Of a DNA stretch of 37,083 nucleotides, positions 16,686 to 25,518 are shown in pieces (within the stretch, counting starts at the first letter, position 1; the number at the start of each line of letters is the position of its first letter). The position numbers and the translations under genes are program-made. The notes under the pieces are model-generated. The model saw only the letters and a program-made list of their open reading frames with translations, was not told the origin of the DNA and did not search any database. The stretch is taken from positions 1 to 37,083 of the forward strand of contig CAIOBP010000194.1 in assembly GCA_903856295.1 (NCBI GenBank), read 5' to 3'. Source of the stretch: an uncultured Rhodospirillales bacterium (lineage in GTDB: Bacteria > Pseudomonadota > Alphaproteobacteria > Azospirillales > Azospirillaceae).

Positions 16686-19600
16686 TCACGCCCGGCGCAC
16701 GGTCTCGACGCGGCTGCGCCCGCCGCCCTCGGCGATCACCCGCACCTGGATGCCGATGCGCTCGATCATCGCCGGCACATGGCTGACCACCCCGACCGAC
16801 CGGCCGCCGGCCTGGAGCGCTTCCAGGCACGACAGCGCGACATCCAGGCTGTCGGGGTCGAGCGCGCCGAAGCCCTCGTCGATGAACAGGGTGCCGATGC
16901 CGGCACCGCCCCCGGCCATCGCCGACAGCCCGAGGGCAAGCGCCAGGGAGATCAGGAAGGTTTCACCGCCCGAGAGACTGTGCACCGAACGCACCTCGTC
17001 GCCCATGTCCTGATCGGCGACCTGGATTTCCAGGTCGGACCCGGCCGCCCGTTCGAGGCGGTACCGGCGGGCGAGGTCGGCCAACTGCGCGTTGGCGTGG
17101 CCGAGGACTTGATCCAGACTCAGGCCCTGGGCGAATCTGCGGAACTTATCGCCGCTGGCCGAGCCGATCACCTGATCAAGCCCGCCCCACAACTCGCAGA
17201 CCTGCCGCTGCGCCTCGATCTCCGCGACCATCCCGGCCAGCCCCGTACGCGCCTGATCATCCTGACGGATGCGTACACCAAGAGCGTACACCAGCTCACG
17301 CGCCGTCTTGAGTGCCGAGTCCGCCGCTGCCAGCGCCATCCCGGCTTCGGCGGCATCGCCCGTCGGCGCCTCCGGAACGGCCTGATGGCGCGTGAGCAGC
17401 CGCTGCCGCTCCGCCAGGGTCGCCGCCGCCGTGTCGAGGGCGCGATCAAGGGCCGCCAGCCGCGCCCCGGTGGCCTCCAGCCAGGCCTGATCATGGCGCA
17501 GCAGGTGACGAACGCTCTCCTCCTCCTGTCCGGCCGCCGCCAGTGCCGCCGCGAAAGCCGCCGCGGCCTCATCCGCCGCCGCCCGCCGCCGCGCCGCATC
17601 GTCAAGCGCCGAGTCGCGCTGCTGTACCGCCCGCGCCAGCGCCAGACCGGCACCATGATGCCCCTCCCGGGCCTCGGCCTGCGCCCGCCCGGCCTCGCGC
17701 CGCGCCGCCATCGCCTCCTGCCGCACCGCCGCCGCCGCCCGCCCGCCGAGCACACCGGCCCGCTCGGCGCCGCGCTGACGCCGCTGCTCCCCCAGGTCCT
17801 GCGCGCCCGCCACGGCGTGCGCTTGCGTCGTCGTCGCCGCCTCGACCCGAGCCAGCAGCCCCTTGCGATCGGCCCCGAGCCCGTCGCGGCGCCGCTCCGC
17901 CCCGGCGAGCGCCTGCTGATCCGCGAGCAGGGCCGCCACCGCCGCGGCCAGTTCGCGCCGGAAGCGCCCGGCATCGGCGGCCCAACCGCCGCGCCAGTCG
18001 CCCAACCCCGCGAAGGGGGCATCCAGTTCGCTCAACACCCGCGCGAACTCCAAAGCGGCGCCGGCCGCCGCCACCGCCGCGTCCGCCGCGGCCAGACGGC
18101 ACCGATGGGCCTCGGCCTCGCGCTCCTGCCCGGTAATCCCGGCCAACTCGGCCTCGATTTCAGCCGACCGCGCCGCCAGCACCGCCGCGACGCCCGCCCC
18201 GGCCGGACTGTCGGGCACCTGCGGACCGTCCGCAGCCCGCCAGTCTTCGCCCAGACCGACCAGCGCCGCCTCGGCCGCCGCGCAACGCTGTTCGGCCAGT
18301 TCGGCCTGACGCCGCGCCGCCGCCGCTGCCGAACGATGGCCGCCGAGCGCCTCGCTCAGCGCCCGGAGTTCGGTGCGCACCTGATCGACCCGGCCCTGCT
18401 GGCCGGCGAGCAGATCATCAAAAACCGCGCGCCGCCGCCCGGCCCAGGGGTGCTCCGCCGCCCCGCACACCAGACAGGGTTCCCCGGCCGCCAGTCCGGC
18501 CCGCAGGGACTCGACCTCGCCGCTGCGGGCGAGGTGCAGACGATGCAAGGCCGCCTCGGCCTCGGCAAACCCCGCCTGGGCCAGCGCCAACGCCGACTCG
18601 GCCGCCGCCGCCGCGGCGAGGTCAGCGGCCGACTGGTCGCGCTGCCGCTCCGCCTCGGCCCGCGCCTGCAACCGGTCGGCGACCGAACGCGCCGCCGCGT
18701 CTGCCAACGCGCCCAGTGTACGCACACGGTCGCGGCGCCGCTCCGCCGCCGCGCGCGCCGCGCCGAGCTGGGCCGACGCCATGACCGGCCGACCGGACAA
18801 CTCTGAGAAAATACCTTTCTTGCCAATAAGATGGCTCTCGGCATCCGCGACAGACCGGTCAAAGTCAACACGCGTCAAGGCGACCGGTTGCTCATCCCCA
18901 ACCCGACCGGCCAGACGCTTTCGACTGTCGACGAGAGTCGCCAGCGCCGCCCCGGCGCGGGCCAACGTACTCTGCCAGCGCGGCCACTCCGCGGCGACCG
19001 GAGCCACGGCCGTACGTGTCGTCAGCGCCTGCTGCCGGCGAGCAATCTCGGCGGTCAGCGCGCCAACTTCGCGCTCGAGCGCCGCCAACGCCGCCCGTTC
19101 GCTCTCGGCCTGCGCCACCGCCCGATCACGTCCGGCCTCAGCGGCACGCACCTCCACCTCCAGACGCGCAAGCTCGGTGTCGAGCAGCAGCGCCCGTTCA
19201 AGGTGCGGCTCCAGGCTCAGCCACGCCGCCTCGGCGGCTTCCTGATGCCGTTCGGCCGTCGCCAGCCGCTCGCCCGCGCTTTCGTGCCGGGTGTGGGCGG
19301 TCGCCAGCGCCGCCTCGGCGCTTTGGGCCTTGGCCGCCGCCTCCACAGCCTCCCGCCGGCTGCGCTCGCACTGCTCCAGAGCCGGGCGCAGGGACTGGAC
19401 CCGGCGCGCCGCCTCGAATTCCCGGCGCTCGCCCTCCCCCGCCTGCCGCGCCGCCAGCGCCGCCCCATGCTCCGTACCCGCCGCCTCCAGATCCCGGCTG
19501 AGCTCGCCCAGCCGACGGTGCCAGTCGCATGCCCGCCCGGCCGCCGCCGCCGCCGCTTCGGCACCGCGCACGGCATCCCCGGCCGCCGCCGCCTCGACCT

Positions 19601-20318
19601 CCAGCGCCGCCCGGCCGTCGGCATCCAGCACGGCCAACCCGCTGCGCTTTTCCTCCAGCGCCGCCAGCTTCCGCCGTTCGGCCTCGGCACGCTCGTACGC
19701 CGCCTTCGACAGCCGGGAGTAGATTTCGGTGCCGGTGATCTGCTCCAGCAGAGCCGAGCGGTCCTTGACCGGCGCCTTGAGAAAGGCCGCGAAATCGCCC
19801 TGGGCCAGCAGCACGGCGCGACGGAACTGCTCGAAATCCAGCCCGAGCAGCCGTTCGATCTCGGCGCGGGTCTCGGTGACGGTGCCTCCGAGCGCCTGAC
19901 GGTCCTCAAGCCGGAGCAAGCTCTGCTCCACGGCCTGAAGCTTGCCGCCCGGCCGGTTGTTGGCCCGCCGCACCGCCCAGCGCGCCCGGTAGCGCTGGCC
20001 GTCCCGCCCGACGAAATCGGCTTCGGCCCAGCCGGAACCGACGCCCCGGCGCAGCACCCCGCGCACATCGGTGGTGGAAATCCGCTGATCCGCCGGGTCG
20101 TCGTCACGGCCAAGCAGGGCGCCACTGCCCCCGGGCAACCGGGGCAAACGGTTGAACAGCGCCAGACAGAGCGCATCGAGAATCGTGCTCTTGCCGGCGC
20201 CGGTGGGACCGGTGATCGCGAACAGTCCGGCCATAGCCAGTGGCGGCTCCGCGAGATTGACCTCGAAGGCATCGGCGAGACTGGCAAGATTGCGGCCACG
20301 AATAGCAAGGAGCCTCAT
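16686..20318 (-). CDS. sbcC: Exonuclease SbcCD, ATPase subunit SbcC
   Basis: A 1210-residue SMC/Rad50-type ATPase that with SbcD opens hairpin and palindrome DNA ends and trims double-strand ends. N-terminal Walker A GPTGAGKST at about residues 34-42 in an AITGPTGAGKSTILDALCLALF context. Two long Ala/Glu/Arg-rich coiled-coil arms follow, with a zinc hook CLVC at about 613-616 (GEPCLVCGAAEHPW). At the C-terminus are the ABC signature LSGGETFLISLALALGLS and Walker B LFIDEGFGALDPDSL. Starts at ATG 20318 (MRLLAIRGRNLASL); its ATG overlaps the sbcD stop as ATGA, so translation is coupled. The open frame continuing upstream to 21143 is only a shadow of sbcD. Confidence 0.96.
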   Translation of the reverse strand: MRLLAIRGRNLASLADAFEVNLAEPPLAMAGLFAITGPTGAGKSTILDALCLALFNRLPRLPGGSGALLGRDDDPADQRISTTDVRGVLRRGVGSGWAEADFVGRDGQRYRARWAVRRANNRPGGKLQAVEQSLLRLEDRQALGGTVTETRAEIERLLGLDFEQFRRAVLLAQGDFAAFLKAPVKDRSALLEQITGTEIYSRLSKAAYERAEAERRKLAALEEKRSGLAVLDADGRAALEVEAAAAGDAVRGAEAAAAAAGRACDWHRRLGELSRDLEAAGTEHGAALAARQAGEGERREFEAARRVQSLRPALEQCERSRREAVEAAAKAQSAEAALATAHTRHESAGERLATAERHQEAAEAAWLSLEPHLERALLLDTELARLEVEVRAAEAGRDRAVAQAESERAALAALEREVGALTAEIARRQQALTTRTAVAPVAAEWPRWQSTLARAGAALATLVDSRKRLAGRVGDEQPVALTRVDFDRSVADAESHLIGKKGIFSELSGRPVMASAQLGAARAAAERRRDRVRTLGALADAAARSVADRLQARAEAERQRDQSAADLAAAAAAESALALAQAGFAEAEAALHRLHLARSGEVESLRAGLAAGEPCLVCGAAEHPWAGRRRAVFDDLLAGQQGRVDQVRTELRALSEALGGHRSAAAAARRQAELAEQRCAAAEAALVGLGEDWRAADGPQVPDSPAGAGVAAVLAARSAEIEAELAGITGQEREAEAHRCRLAAADAAVAAAGAALEFARVLSELDAPFAGLGDWRGGWAADAGRFRRELAAAVAALLADQQALAGAERRRDGLGADRKGLLARVEAATTTQAHAVAGAQDLGEQRRQRGAERAGVLGGRAAAAVRQEAMAARREAGRAQAEAREGHHGAGLALARAVQQRDSALDDAARRRAAADEAAAAFAAALAAAGQEEESVRHLLRHDQAWLEATGARLAALDRALDTAAATLAERQRLLTRHQAVPEAPTGDAAEAGMALAAADSALKTARELVYALGVRIRQDDQARTGLAGMVAEIEAQRQVCELWGGLDQVIGSASGDKFRRFAQGLSLDQVLGHANAQLADLARRYRLERAAGSDLEIQVADQDMGDEVRSVHSLSGGETFLISLALALGLSAMAGGGAGIGTLFIDEGFGALDPDSLDVALSCLEALQAGGRSVGVVSHVPAMIERIGIQVRVIAEGGGRSRVETVRRA

Positions 20319-21538
20319 TCCGCGTCCTCCTGGCCGTGCACGGTCTCGAGCAAATCGTGAAACGCCGCGAGGTGGGCCGGCGAGGGTTCGGAGCGCAGGC
20401 CGCGCGCCCAGCAGCGCCGGAACACCTCCTCGGGCGCCAGCACCGAAAGCGGCACCGCCGGCCCGGCCAGGGCGCGGCCATGACCGCCGCTCTCCAGCGC
20501 CAGCCGCACCAGTCGCACCGCCTTGTTCGCCACCGCCTCCTCGACCCGCGCCCGCAGCCCCGGCGCCGGTTGGTCGAGGCGCACCGTCAGTTCCAGCAGC
20601 GGCCAGGCGGCCCGGCCGCCGCCATCCCCGGCCACCGCCTCGGGCAAGGCCGCCAGCAGCGCCGGCACCGCCTCGGCCGAGGGCGCGGCCAGCCGGAGAA
20701 TCTCGACGAAGCGCGGCACCGGCACCGCCTGCCAACCGGCCAACCGGCCGGCCTGAAACTCCACCAGCACCACCTGATGATGATAGCCGGCCTCGTCGAG
20801 CGCCAGCGGCAGCGGCGAACCGCTGTAGCGCACCGCCTCCCGGCCGCCGACGCTCTGGGCGCGGTGCAGATGCCCAAGCGCGACATAATCGATGTCGGCG
20901 GGAAACAGCTCCACCGGCAAGGCGTGCAGGTTGCCGCGCAGGATTTTCCGTTCGCTGAGGTCCGAGACCTGCCCTCCGGCCATATAACAGTGTCCGAGCG
21001 CGATCACCGGCTGATCCGACGCCCGCCGCGCCCGCAACGCCGCGAAAATCTCCTCGTGAACCGCGCGAACCCCCGCGATCTCGGGCTCGTCGCCCGCCAA
21101 AGCCGGCAAATCGCCGGGACGAAGGTAGGGAATGGCCGCACACCAGCCGCCCCCGGCCAACGGCACCAGCAACCGTTCGACATCGAGAGCGCCATCGGCG
21201 CCGCGGCGCAGCCCGCCGACCACCCGCACGCCCAACTCCTCAAGCAAGGGAGACGGCGCCTCCAGCCGGCCGCCGCTGTCGTGGTTGCCGGCAATGATCA
21301 CCACCGCCAGCTCCGGCCGCAGCCGCCGCGCCCGCGCCAGGAACTGGTACAGCAGCCGCTGGGCGCTCACCGGCGGATTCTGACCGTCGAAAACATCGCC
21401 GGCAATGGCCAGCACATCGACCGCGCGCTCGACCAGCAGCGTGCCCAGCCACTCGAGAAACCGATCGTGCTCAAACTCCCGCGCCTCACCGTGCAGGGTC
21501 TGGCCGAGATGCCAGTCGGCGGTATGCAGCAGGCGCAT
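20315..21538 (-). CDS. sbcD: Exonuclease SbcCD, nuclease subunit SbcD
   Basis: The Mre11-like Mn-dependent nuclease partner of SbcC; 407 residues, close to the 400 of E. coli. Phosphoesterase motifs appear in order: LHTADWHLGQTLHG (4-17), IAGDVFDGQNPP (about 45-56), IAGNHDSGGR (about 80-89), GHCYMAGG (about 175-182) and LGHLHRAQ (about 215-222). Starts at ATG 21538. It is first in the sbcDC operon, and its TGA overlaps the sbcC ATG. The upstream 418 bp is shared with mucR in the opposite direction. Confidence 0.96.
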   Translation of the reverse strand: MRLLHTADWHLGQTLHGEAREFEHDRFLEWLGTLLVERAVDVLAIAGDVFDGQNPPVSAQRLLYQFLARARRLRPELAVVIIAGNHDSGGRLEAPSPLLEELGVRVVGGLRRGADGALDVERLLVPLAGGGWCAAIPYLRPGDLPALAGDEPEIAGVRAVHEEIFAALRARRASDQPVIALGHCYMAGGQVSDLSERKILRGNLHALPVELFPADIDYVALGHLHRAQSVGGREAVRYSGSPLPLALDEAGYHHQVVLVEFQAGRLAGWQAVPVPRFVEILRLAAPSAEAVPALLAALPEAVAGDGGGRAAWPLLELTVRLDQPAPGLRARVEEAVANKAVRLVRLALESGGHGRALAGPAVPLSVLAPEEVFRRCWARGLRSEPSPAHLAAFHDLLETVHGQEDAE

Positions 21539-21956
21539 GAGCAGTCCCTATCCGTGGCACCGACGACGTCCGGCAGCCAGCGTATAAGGCGCCCTCCGGT
21601 GCCTGTCCACACCAGCCGCGAAACCGAGTCGCAGCCTGCCAAGACCCAGAAAGCGCGGTAAACCCGGGAATCCCAGCTTTCATTCCTTAAGATGAAGCAA
21701 AGAGATTACGTTCGCTCGCCCCCTGTTGCGACGCTGCCACGCCTGCACAAGATAACGACCGCGGCAACGAAAAAGTTCGAACAGTTCACCCCTTTTCGTT
21801 TTAATTCTGGAGTGACAGTTCAGATATCGGTGACTCAGAGTCGCCCAGGCGAGCTAGAGCGACGGTAGAGCAAGGATTAACGAAGCGGCTTGCCCCTCCG
21901 CTCTTGACCTGCTAAAGACACGATTAACTTGGTACGAACAAAAAACGAGGTCGGAC
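21539..21956. promoter_or_regulatory. 418-bp divergent regulatory region of sbcDC and mucR
   Basis: No gene is seen here. It is clearly more A+T-rich than the flanks. Elements: GATTAAC at 21875-21881 and again at 21922-21928, ACAGTTCA at 21781 and 21815, a GTTCGAAC palindrome at 21775-21782, and a TTGACC that could be a -35 for mucR (21904-21909), without a good -10 at the right distance. MucR/Ros proteins bind A+T-rich sites with TpA steps and often repress their own gene, so GATTAAC may be autoregulatory; this is inference. Confidence 0.5.
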
Positions 21957-22376
21957 ATGGACACGCCGGATAACAGCGATATCACCAGTTTGACGGCGCG
22001 AATCGTCGCCGCCTACGTCAGCCATCATCAACTTCCCGTTTCGGAGCTTCCGCGGCTGATTCAGAGCGTCCGCGACAGCCTTCAGCGCCTGACCGCGCCC
22101 GCCGAGGAGGCTCCCGCCAAGGAAGAGCTGAAGCCTGCGGTTCCGATCAAGAAGTCGGTCACGCCCGACTACATCGTGTGCCTGGAAGACGGCAAGAAGC
22201 TGAAGATGCTCAAGCGGCACCTGATGTCCAGCTATGGCATCACGCCCGACGAATATCGCGCCAAATGGGGCCTGCCGGCCGACTATCCGATGGTCGCCCC
22301 CAACTATGCCAAGGCCCGCTCGGACTTGGCGGTGAAGCTCGGCCTCGGCCGCCGCTCGGGCGACAGCGAAGGCTGA
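21957..22376 (+). CDS. mucR: MucR/Ros-family transcriptional regulator
   Basis: A 139-residue member of the alphaproteobacterial Ros/MucR zinc-finger family, pleiotropic repressors of surface polysaccharide, motility and cell-cycle genes. The N-terminus holds the oligomerisation part (TARIVAAYVSHHQLPVSELPRLIQSV). The DNA-binding part is DYIVCLEDGKKLKMLKRHLM followed by YGITPDEYRAKWGLP. As in MucR (not Ros) the second Cys is replaced by Asp (CLED); the first His is in KRHL, while the last His position reads SSYG, so the zinc site lacks an obvious fourth ligand. GAGG lies six bases before ATG 21957. A hairpin follows the gene. Confidence 0.92.
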   Translation: MDTPDNSDITSLTARIVAAYVSHHQLPVSELPRLIQSVRDSLQRLTAPAEEAPAKEELKPAVPIKKSVTPDYIVCLEDGKKLKMLKRHLMSSYGITPDEYRAKWGLPADYPMVAPNYAKARSDLAVKLGLGRRSGDSEG

Positions 22377-22400
22377 TCGGGTCCACCCGGTGGATCGCTA

Positions 22401-22426
22401 CGAAGGGGGGCGCGAGCCCCCTTTCG
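22401..22426 (+). terminator. Bidirectional terminator-like hairpin
   Basis: CGAAGGGGGG and CCCCCTTTCG form a 10-bp stem (one G-U) with a 6-base loop, between mucR (plus) and the convergent hypothetical gene (minus). A few T residues follow on the plus strand. A small CCACC/GGTGG palindrome sits at 22383-22393. Confidence 0.6.
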
Positions 22427-22450
22427 CCGTTTCTGGACCTCCCCCGACGC

Positions 22451-22942
22451 TCACGGCCGCTTGCGATTGCGGGCGTAGACCGCGGCCAGAGTCCGGATGG
22501 CGCTGGCCTGATCGGCGGGCGGCGCCGGCTTGGCTGGTCCTCCGGCGACACCTCCGGCGACGGGGCGGCGCTGCGGCGCTGCCGGCTTGGCCACCGGCGG
22601 GCCTCCCAGAATGTCGGCCGCGCTCAAGCCGCCGCCTTTGCTCTCCCCGCCCTCGCCATCGCCGCCGCCGAGTTGGCTGAGCACCTGCATCAGGTCCGAC
22701 TGGGACAGTTTGGGGGCCGGCCGGGCCGGCGGACCGCTCATTCCGGGCACGCTGACGCCGCGCTTGACCGCACCGGCGATCGCGGCGCCGGAAATCGCCT
22801 TGATAAAGGGCTGGGCCATCGCCTTGAGCAGGCGGTCATCGGTCATCGCCCACTTCATCAACGCGTTCTGGGCCAGCGACCGGCTGCCCTTGGCCGCCAC
22901 CAGCGCTTCACGCACCTTGCCGTCGAGGTAGGAATCGCTCAT
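22451..22942 (-). CDS. Hypothetical protein, conserved-looking N-terminus
   Basis: Not recognised; 163 residues from ATG 22942, which has a GAGAG ribosome site. The first 70 residues are helical and slightly amphipathic (YLDGKVREALVAAKGSRSLAQ, MKWAMTDDRLLKAMAQPFIKA). They are followed by a weakly hydrophobic ISGAAIAGAVKRGV and then a low-complexity Gly/Pro/Ala linker (GGGDGEGGESKGGG; PAAPQRRP) and a final basic helix (ASAIRTLAAVYARNRKRP). No signal peptide. Convergent with mucR. No function suggested. Confidence 0.65.
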   Translation of the reverse strand: MSDSYLDGKVREALVAAKGSRSLAQNALMKWAMTDDRLLKAMAQPFIKAISGAAIAGAVKRGVSVPGMSGPPARPAPKLSQSDLMQVLSQLGGGDGEGGESKGGGLSAADILGGPPVAKPAAPQRRPVAGGVAGGPAKPAPPADQASAIRTLAAVYARNRKRP

Positions 22943-23149
22943 CCTTGCTCTCTGCCCTTGAGATTGTAGGGCGGCTTGGCCGCGGCACCCAGTCTACAGG
23001 ATCGCGCAGGCTTTGCCCACGGAAAGCAAGAGGGGGACCATGAGACCGGCGCGCAATGACAGTGACCCATCGGCGCGCCGGAATCGGCCGCGCGCCACAT
23101 GGCGCGGATGCCCTGACGAGTCCGGGCGACACCGGAAAGAGAGTATCCG

Positions 23150-23794
23150 GTGCTGATCGATATCTTTTCCGATCTGGTCTGTCCCTGGTGTTACATCGGC
23201 GTCAACCGGCTGGCGCGAGCGCTCGGTGAACGGCCGAAGCTCCGGCCGCAGCAATTCTGGCACCCCTTCCTGCTCAGCCCCAACCTGCCGGTCGCCGGCA
23301 TCGACAGCGCCCTGTATCACACCATCCGCTTCGGCAGCCGCGAGCGCGCCCGGAAAATGATGGCGGTGGTCGAGGAAACCGCCGAACGCGACGGCCTGCC
23401 GCTCAATCTCGAGCGGATCAGCCGCACCCCCAACACCCTGACCGCCCATCGGCTGGTGCTGCTGGCGGAAACCACCGATCATGGCGAAACGCTGATCCAG
23501 GCGCTGTTTTCCGCCTATTTCGTCGACGGCCTCGACATCGGCGACCCCGGCGTGCTGCTGGCGCTGGCGGAAGCCGCCGGGCTCGATCCCGAACAGAGCA
23601 AGGCCTGTCTCGCCGGCGACGGCCGCCAGGACCTCGCCCGCTTCCAGGCCGAAGTGCATGGGCACCAACTCGACCTCCACGCCGTGCCCTGCTTCATCTT
23701 CGAACGCCGCTTCGTGCTGGCCGGCGCCCAGGAACCGGTAGCCTTCCTGCCCCTGCTCGATCTTGCCGCCGGAGACACCGGCATCGCGGCGTGA
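23150..23794 (+). CDS. DsbA-family oxidoreductase (FrnE-like)
   Basis: A 214-residue thioredoxin-fold protein of the FrnE / 2-hydroxychromene-2-carboxylate isomerase group. The redox motif CPWC lies at residues 11-14 (DIFSDLVCPWCYIGVNRL), and the cis-Pro region is AVPCFIFERRFVLAGAQ. There is no signal peptide, so it acts in the cytoplasm. The N-terminus starts directly at the first beta-strand, supporting GTG 23150. Intact CxxC favours disulfide oxidoreductase or isomerase activity over the isomerase branch, which usually lacks it. It is followed by an inverted repeat and by the convergent gshB, which makes the cell's main thiol; a functional link is possible but not shown. Confidence 0.9.
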   Translation: MLIDIFSDLVCPWCYIGVNRLARALGERPKLRPQQFWHPFLLSPNLPVAGIDSALYHTIRFGSRERARKMMAVVEETAERDGLPLNLERISRTPNTLTAHRLVLLAETTDHGETLIQALFSAYFVDGLDIGDPGVLLALAEAAGLDPEQSKACLAGDGRQDLARFQAEVHGHQLDLHAVPCFIFERRFVLAGAQEPVAFLPLLDLAAGDTGIAA

Positions 23795-23822
23795 TCCCAG
23801 GGGACGCCGCCCGTAACGGGGG

Positions 23823-23842
23823 CTGGGGCCTCCAGGCCCCAG
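23823..23842. terminator. Perfect CTGGGGCCT/AGGCCCCAG hairpin
   Basis: A 9-bp perfect stem between the convergent DsbA-family gene and gshB. The same arm pair occurs in repeat copy D (29155-29173), so this is a diverged relative of that family, without the CCAAAGGCC hairpin. Probable two-way 3'-end structure. Confidence 0.6.
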
Positions 23843-23879
23843 GCAGGGAGCGCGAGGGCAAGGCGGCCCCTCGTCTCTC

Positions 23880-24833
23880 TCAGCGCCGCGCCGCCAACCG
23901 CGCCTCGATGGCATCGACCACCAGCGCCTCGACCTGCCGGTTCTCCAGACGATTGATCTGCTGGATGCCGGTGGGCGACGTGACGTTGATTTCGGTGAGA
24001 TAATCGCCGATGACGTCGATGCCGCAGAACAACAGGCCGTTCTCGCGCAGCATCGGGCCGATGGCGGCACAAATGTCCTGTTCGCGGGCGGTGAGCGCGG
24101 TCTTGGCCGCCTGACCGCCGGAATGGAAGTTGGCCCGCGCCTCGCCGGTCTGGGGCATGCGGCTGACCGCGCCCACCGGTTCGCCCTCGACCAAAATGAT
24201 GCGCTTGTCGCCCTGGCGGATTTCCGGCAGATAGCGCTGCACCATCAACGGCTCGCGGGGGATCAACTGGCCGAACAGCTCAAGAATCGAACTCAGATTC
24301 TCGTCGCCGGGCTGAAGGTGGAACACGCCCGAGCCGCCGCAGCCGAACAGCGGCTTGATGATGATGTCCCGGTACTCGACCCGGAAGGCTTCGATCTCGG
24401 CGCGATCGCAGGTGATCAGCGTCGGCGGCATCAGGGCGGGAAAATGGGTGACCAGCAGCTTTTCCGGAGCGTTGCGCACCTGCACCGGATCGTTGCACAC
24501 CAGCACCCGCTCGGGCAGATGCTCCAGCAGGTGAGTCGAGGTGATGTAGGCGAGATCGAACGGCGGATCCTGGCGCAGCAGCACGACATCGAACTCGGCC
24601 AGCGCCACCGTGCGCGGCGCGCCAAGCTGAAAATGCGCGCCCTTGCGCCGCTCCAGCGTCAAATCCCAGCCCCGCGCCACCAACTGATGGTGACGCAGCG
24701 ACATATGCCGGGGCTGGTAATAAAACAGCGTATGACCACGCCGCTGGGCCTCCAGGGCGATCACGAAGGTGCTGTCGGCGTCGATGTCGATGGACTCGAC
24801 CGGGTCCATCTGGATGGCGATTGAGAGGGTCAT
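23880..24833 (-). CDS. gshB: Glutathione synthetase
   Basis: Joins gamma-glutamylcysteine and glycine with ATP to make glutathione, in the cytoplasm. At 317 residues it matches E. coli GshB (about 315). Seen: an N-terminal IAIQMDPVESIDIDADSTF segment, LRQDPPFDLAYI (about 88-99), the ATP-grasp segment IIIKPLFGCGGSGVF (about 150-164), QRYLPEIRQGDKRIILVEG (about 197-215), and the C-terminal GIDVIGDYLTEINVTSPTG (about 274-292), which holds the Mg-binding Glu and Asn. It lies ten bases after the coiled-coil gene on the same strand and is probably cotranscribed with it. No clear Shine-Dalgarno sequence is seen before ATG 24833. Confidence 0.96.
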   Translation of the reverse strand: MTLSIAIQMDPVESIDIDADSTFVIALEAQRRGHTLFYYQPRHMSLRHHQLVARGWDLTLERRKGAHFQLGAPRTVALAEFDVVLLRQDPPFDLAYITSTHLLEHLPERVLVCNDPVQVRNAPEKLLVTHFPALMPPTLITCDRAEIEAFRVEYRDIIIKPLFGCGGSGVFHLQPGDENLSSILELFGQLIPREPLMVQRYLPEIRQGDKRIILVEGEPVGAVSRMPQTGEARANFHSGGQAAKTALTAREQDICAAIGPMLRENGLLFCGIDVIGDYLTEINVTSPTGIQQINRLENRQVEALVVDAIEARLAARR

Positions 24834-24843
24834 GGCGGCAATT

Positions 24844-25428
24844 TCAATGGCTGGGGAGATAACGGATAAGGGTCATGATCGCACCGATGACGGCCATGAA
24901 TCCCGCGGCACCAACGCCGACGACCCACCGAATCATCCGTGACTCGGTCTCGGCGGCCCGGCGCTCGATCCGCTCGTTAAGGGACTCGAAATGGGCCTGC
25001 TCCCGCGCCACCATCTCGCGCATATCGGAGCGGAGAGTCTGCTCGATCTCGCGCATGTCGGACCGCAGGGACTGATCCATCTCGCGCATGTCGGAGCGAA
25101 GGGTCTGATCCATCTCGCGCATATCCGAGCGAAGAGCTTGATCCGTTTCACGCATAGCGGCACGGAGAGACTGCTCGATCTCGCGTATATCGGAGCGGAG
25201 GGTCTGCTCGATCTCGCGTATATCGGAGCGGAGAGCCTGCTCGATCTCGCGCAGTTCGCCGCGAATGGTTTGGCCCATCTCGCGAACATCGGGCTTGGTC
25301 GCGAGTTCGGCGCCGGACATCGCTTCGGCCAGGGCGTCGGCGACACCCTCAGCCTGCTCCGCCGACATCTGGGCGGTGTCGCGCAGCTTGCGGGCCAGTT
25401 TCAAGGTATCGAAAGCAACGGCCGCCAT
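24844..25428 (-). CDS. DUF1640/CCDC90-like hendecad coiled-coil protein, C-terminal membrane anchor
   Basis: A 194-residue protein. The N-terminus (FDTLKLARKLRDTAQMSAEQAEGVADALAEAM) is the head motif of the DUF1640/CCDC90 (MCUR1-like) family. It is followed by about nine 11-residue units of type SDMREMDQTLR (residues about 47-140), then a single transmembrane helix (WVVGVGAAGFMAVIGAIMTLIRYL) at the C-terminus. The 11-residue period predicts a right-handed or straight helical rod projecting from the membrane; several bacterial relatives form trimers. ATG 25428 has AGGAG five bases upstream. Precedes gshB by ten bases; function unknown. Confidence 0.85.
   Translation of the reverse strand: MAAVAFDTLKLARKLRDTAQMSAEQAEGVADALAEAMSGAELATKPDVREMGQTIRGELREIEQALRSDIREIEQTLRSDIREIEQSLRAAMRETDQALRSDMREMDQTLRSDMREMDQSLRSDMREIEQTLRSDMREMVAREQAHFESLNERIERRAAETESRMIRWVVGVGAAGFMAVIGAIMTLIRYLPSH
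25013..25290 (-). repeat. 33-bp coding tandem repeats (11-residue units)
   Basis: About eight to nine units, 33 bp apart, each containing ATCTCGCG(C/T)AT on the plus strand, wholly within the coiled-coil gene. The units at 25178-25243 are the most alike, suggesting recent duplication. No spacers and in-frame length exclude a CRISPR array. Confidence 0.85.
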
Positions 25429-25518
25429 GGTCTCCTACCGGGTGACACGAGGAAACAACCGGCGTCAGGATACCGGATTCTCCCGCCCCCCGCCAGCCAT
25501 TCCCCGGGACCCGCAGCG

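Noticed and set aside
20319-21143. N-terminal extension of sbcC to 21143
   Set aside because: It reads through sbcD in another frame; the ATG at 20318 gives the family start and an ATGA overlap.
25013-25290. CRISPR-like 33-bp periodicity
   Set aside because: Units are contiguous, without spacers, and lie in frame within a coiled-coil gene.
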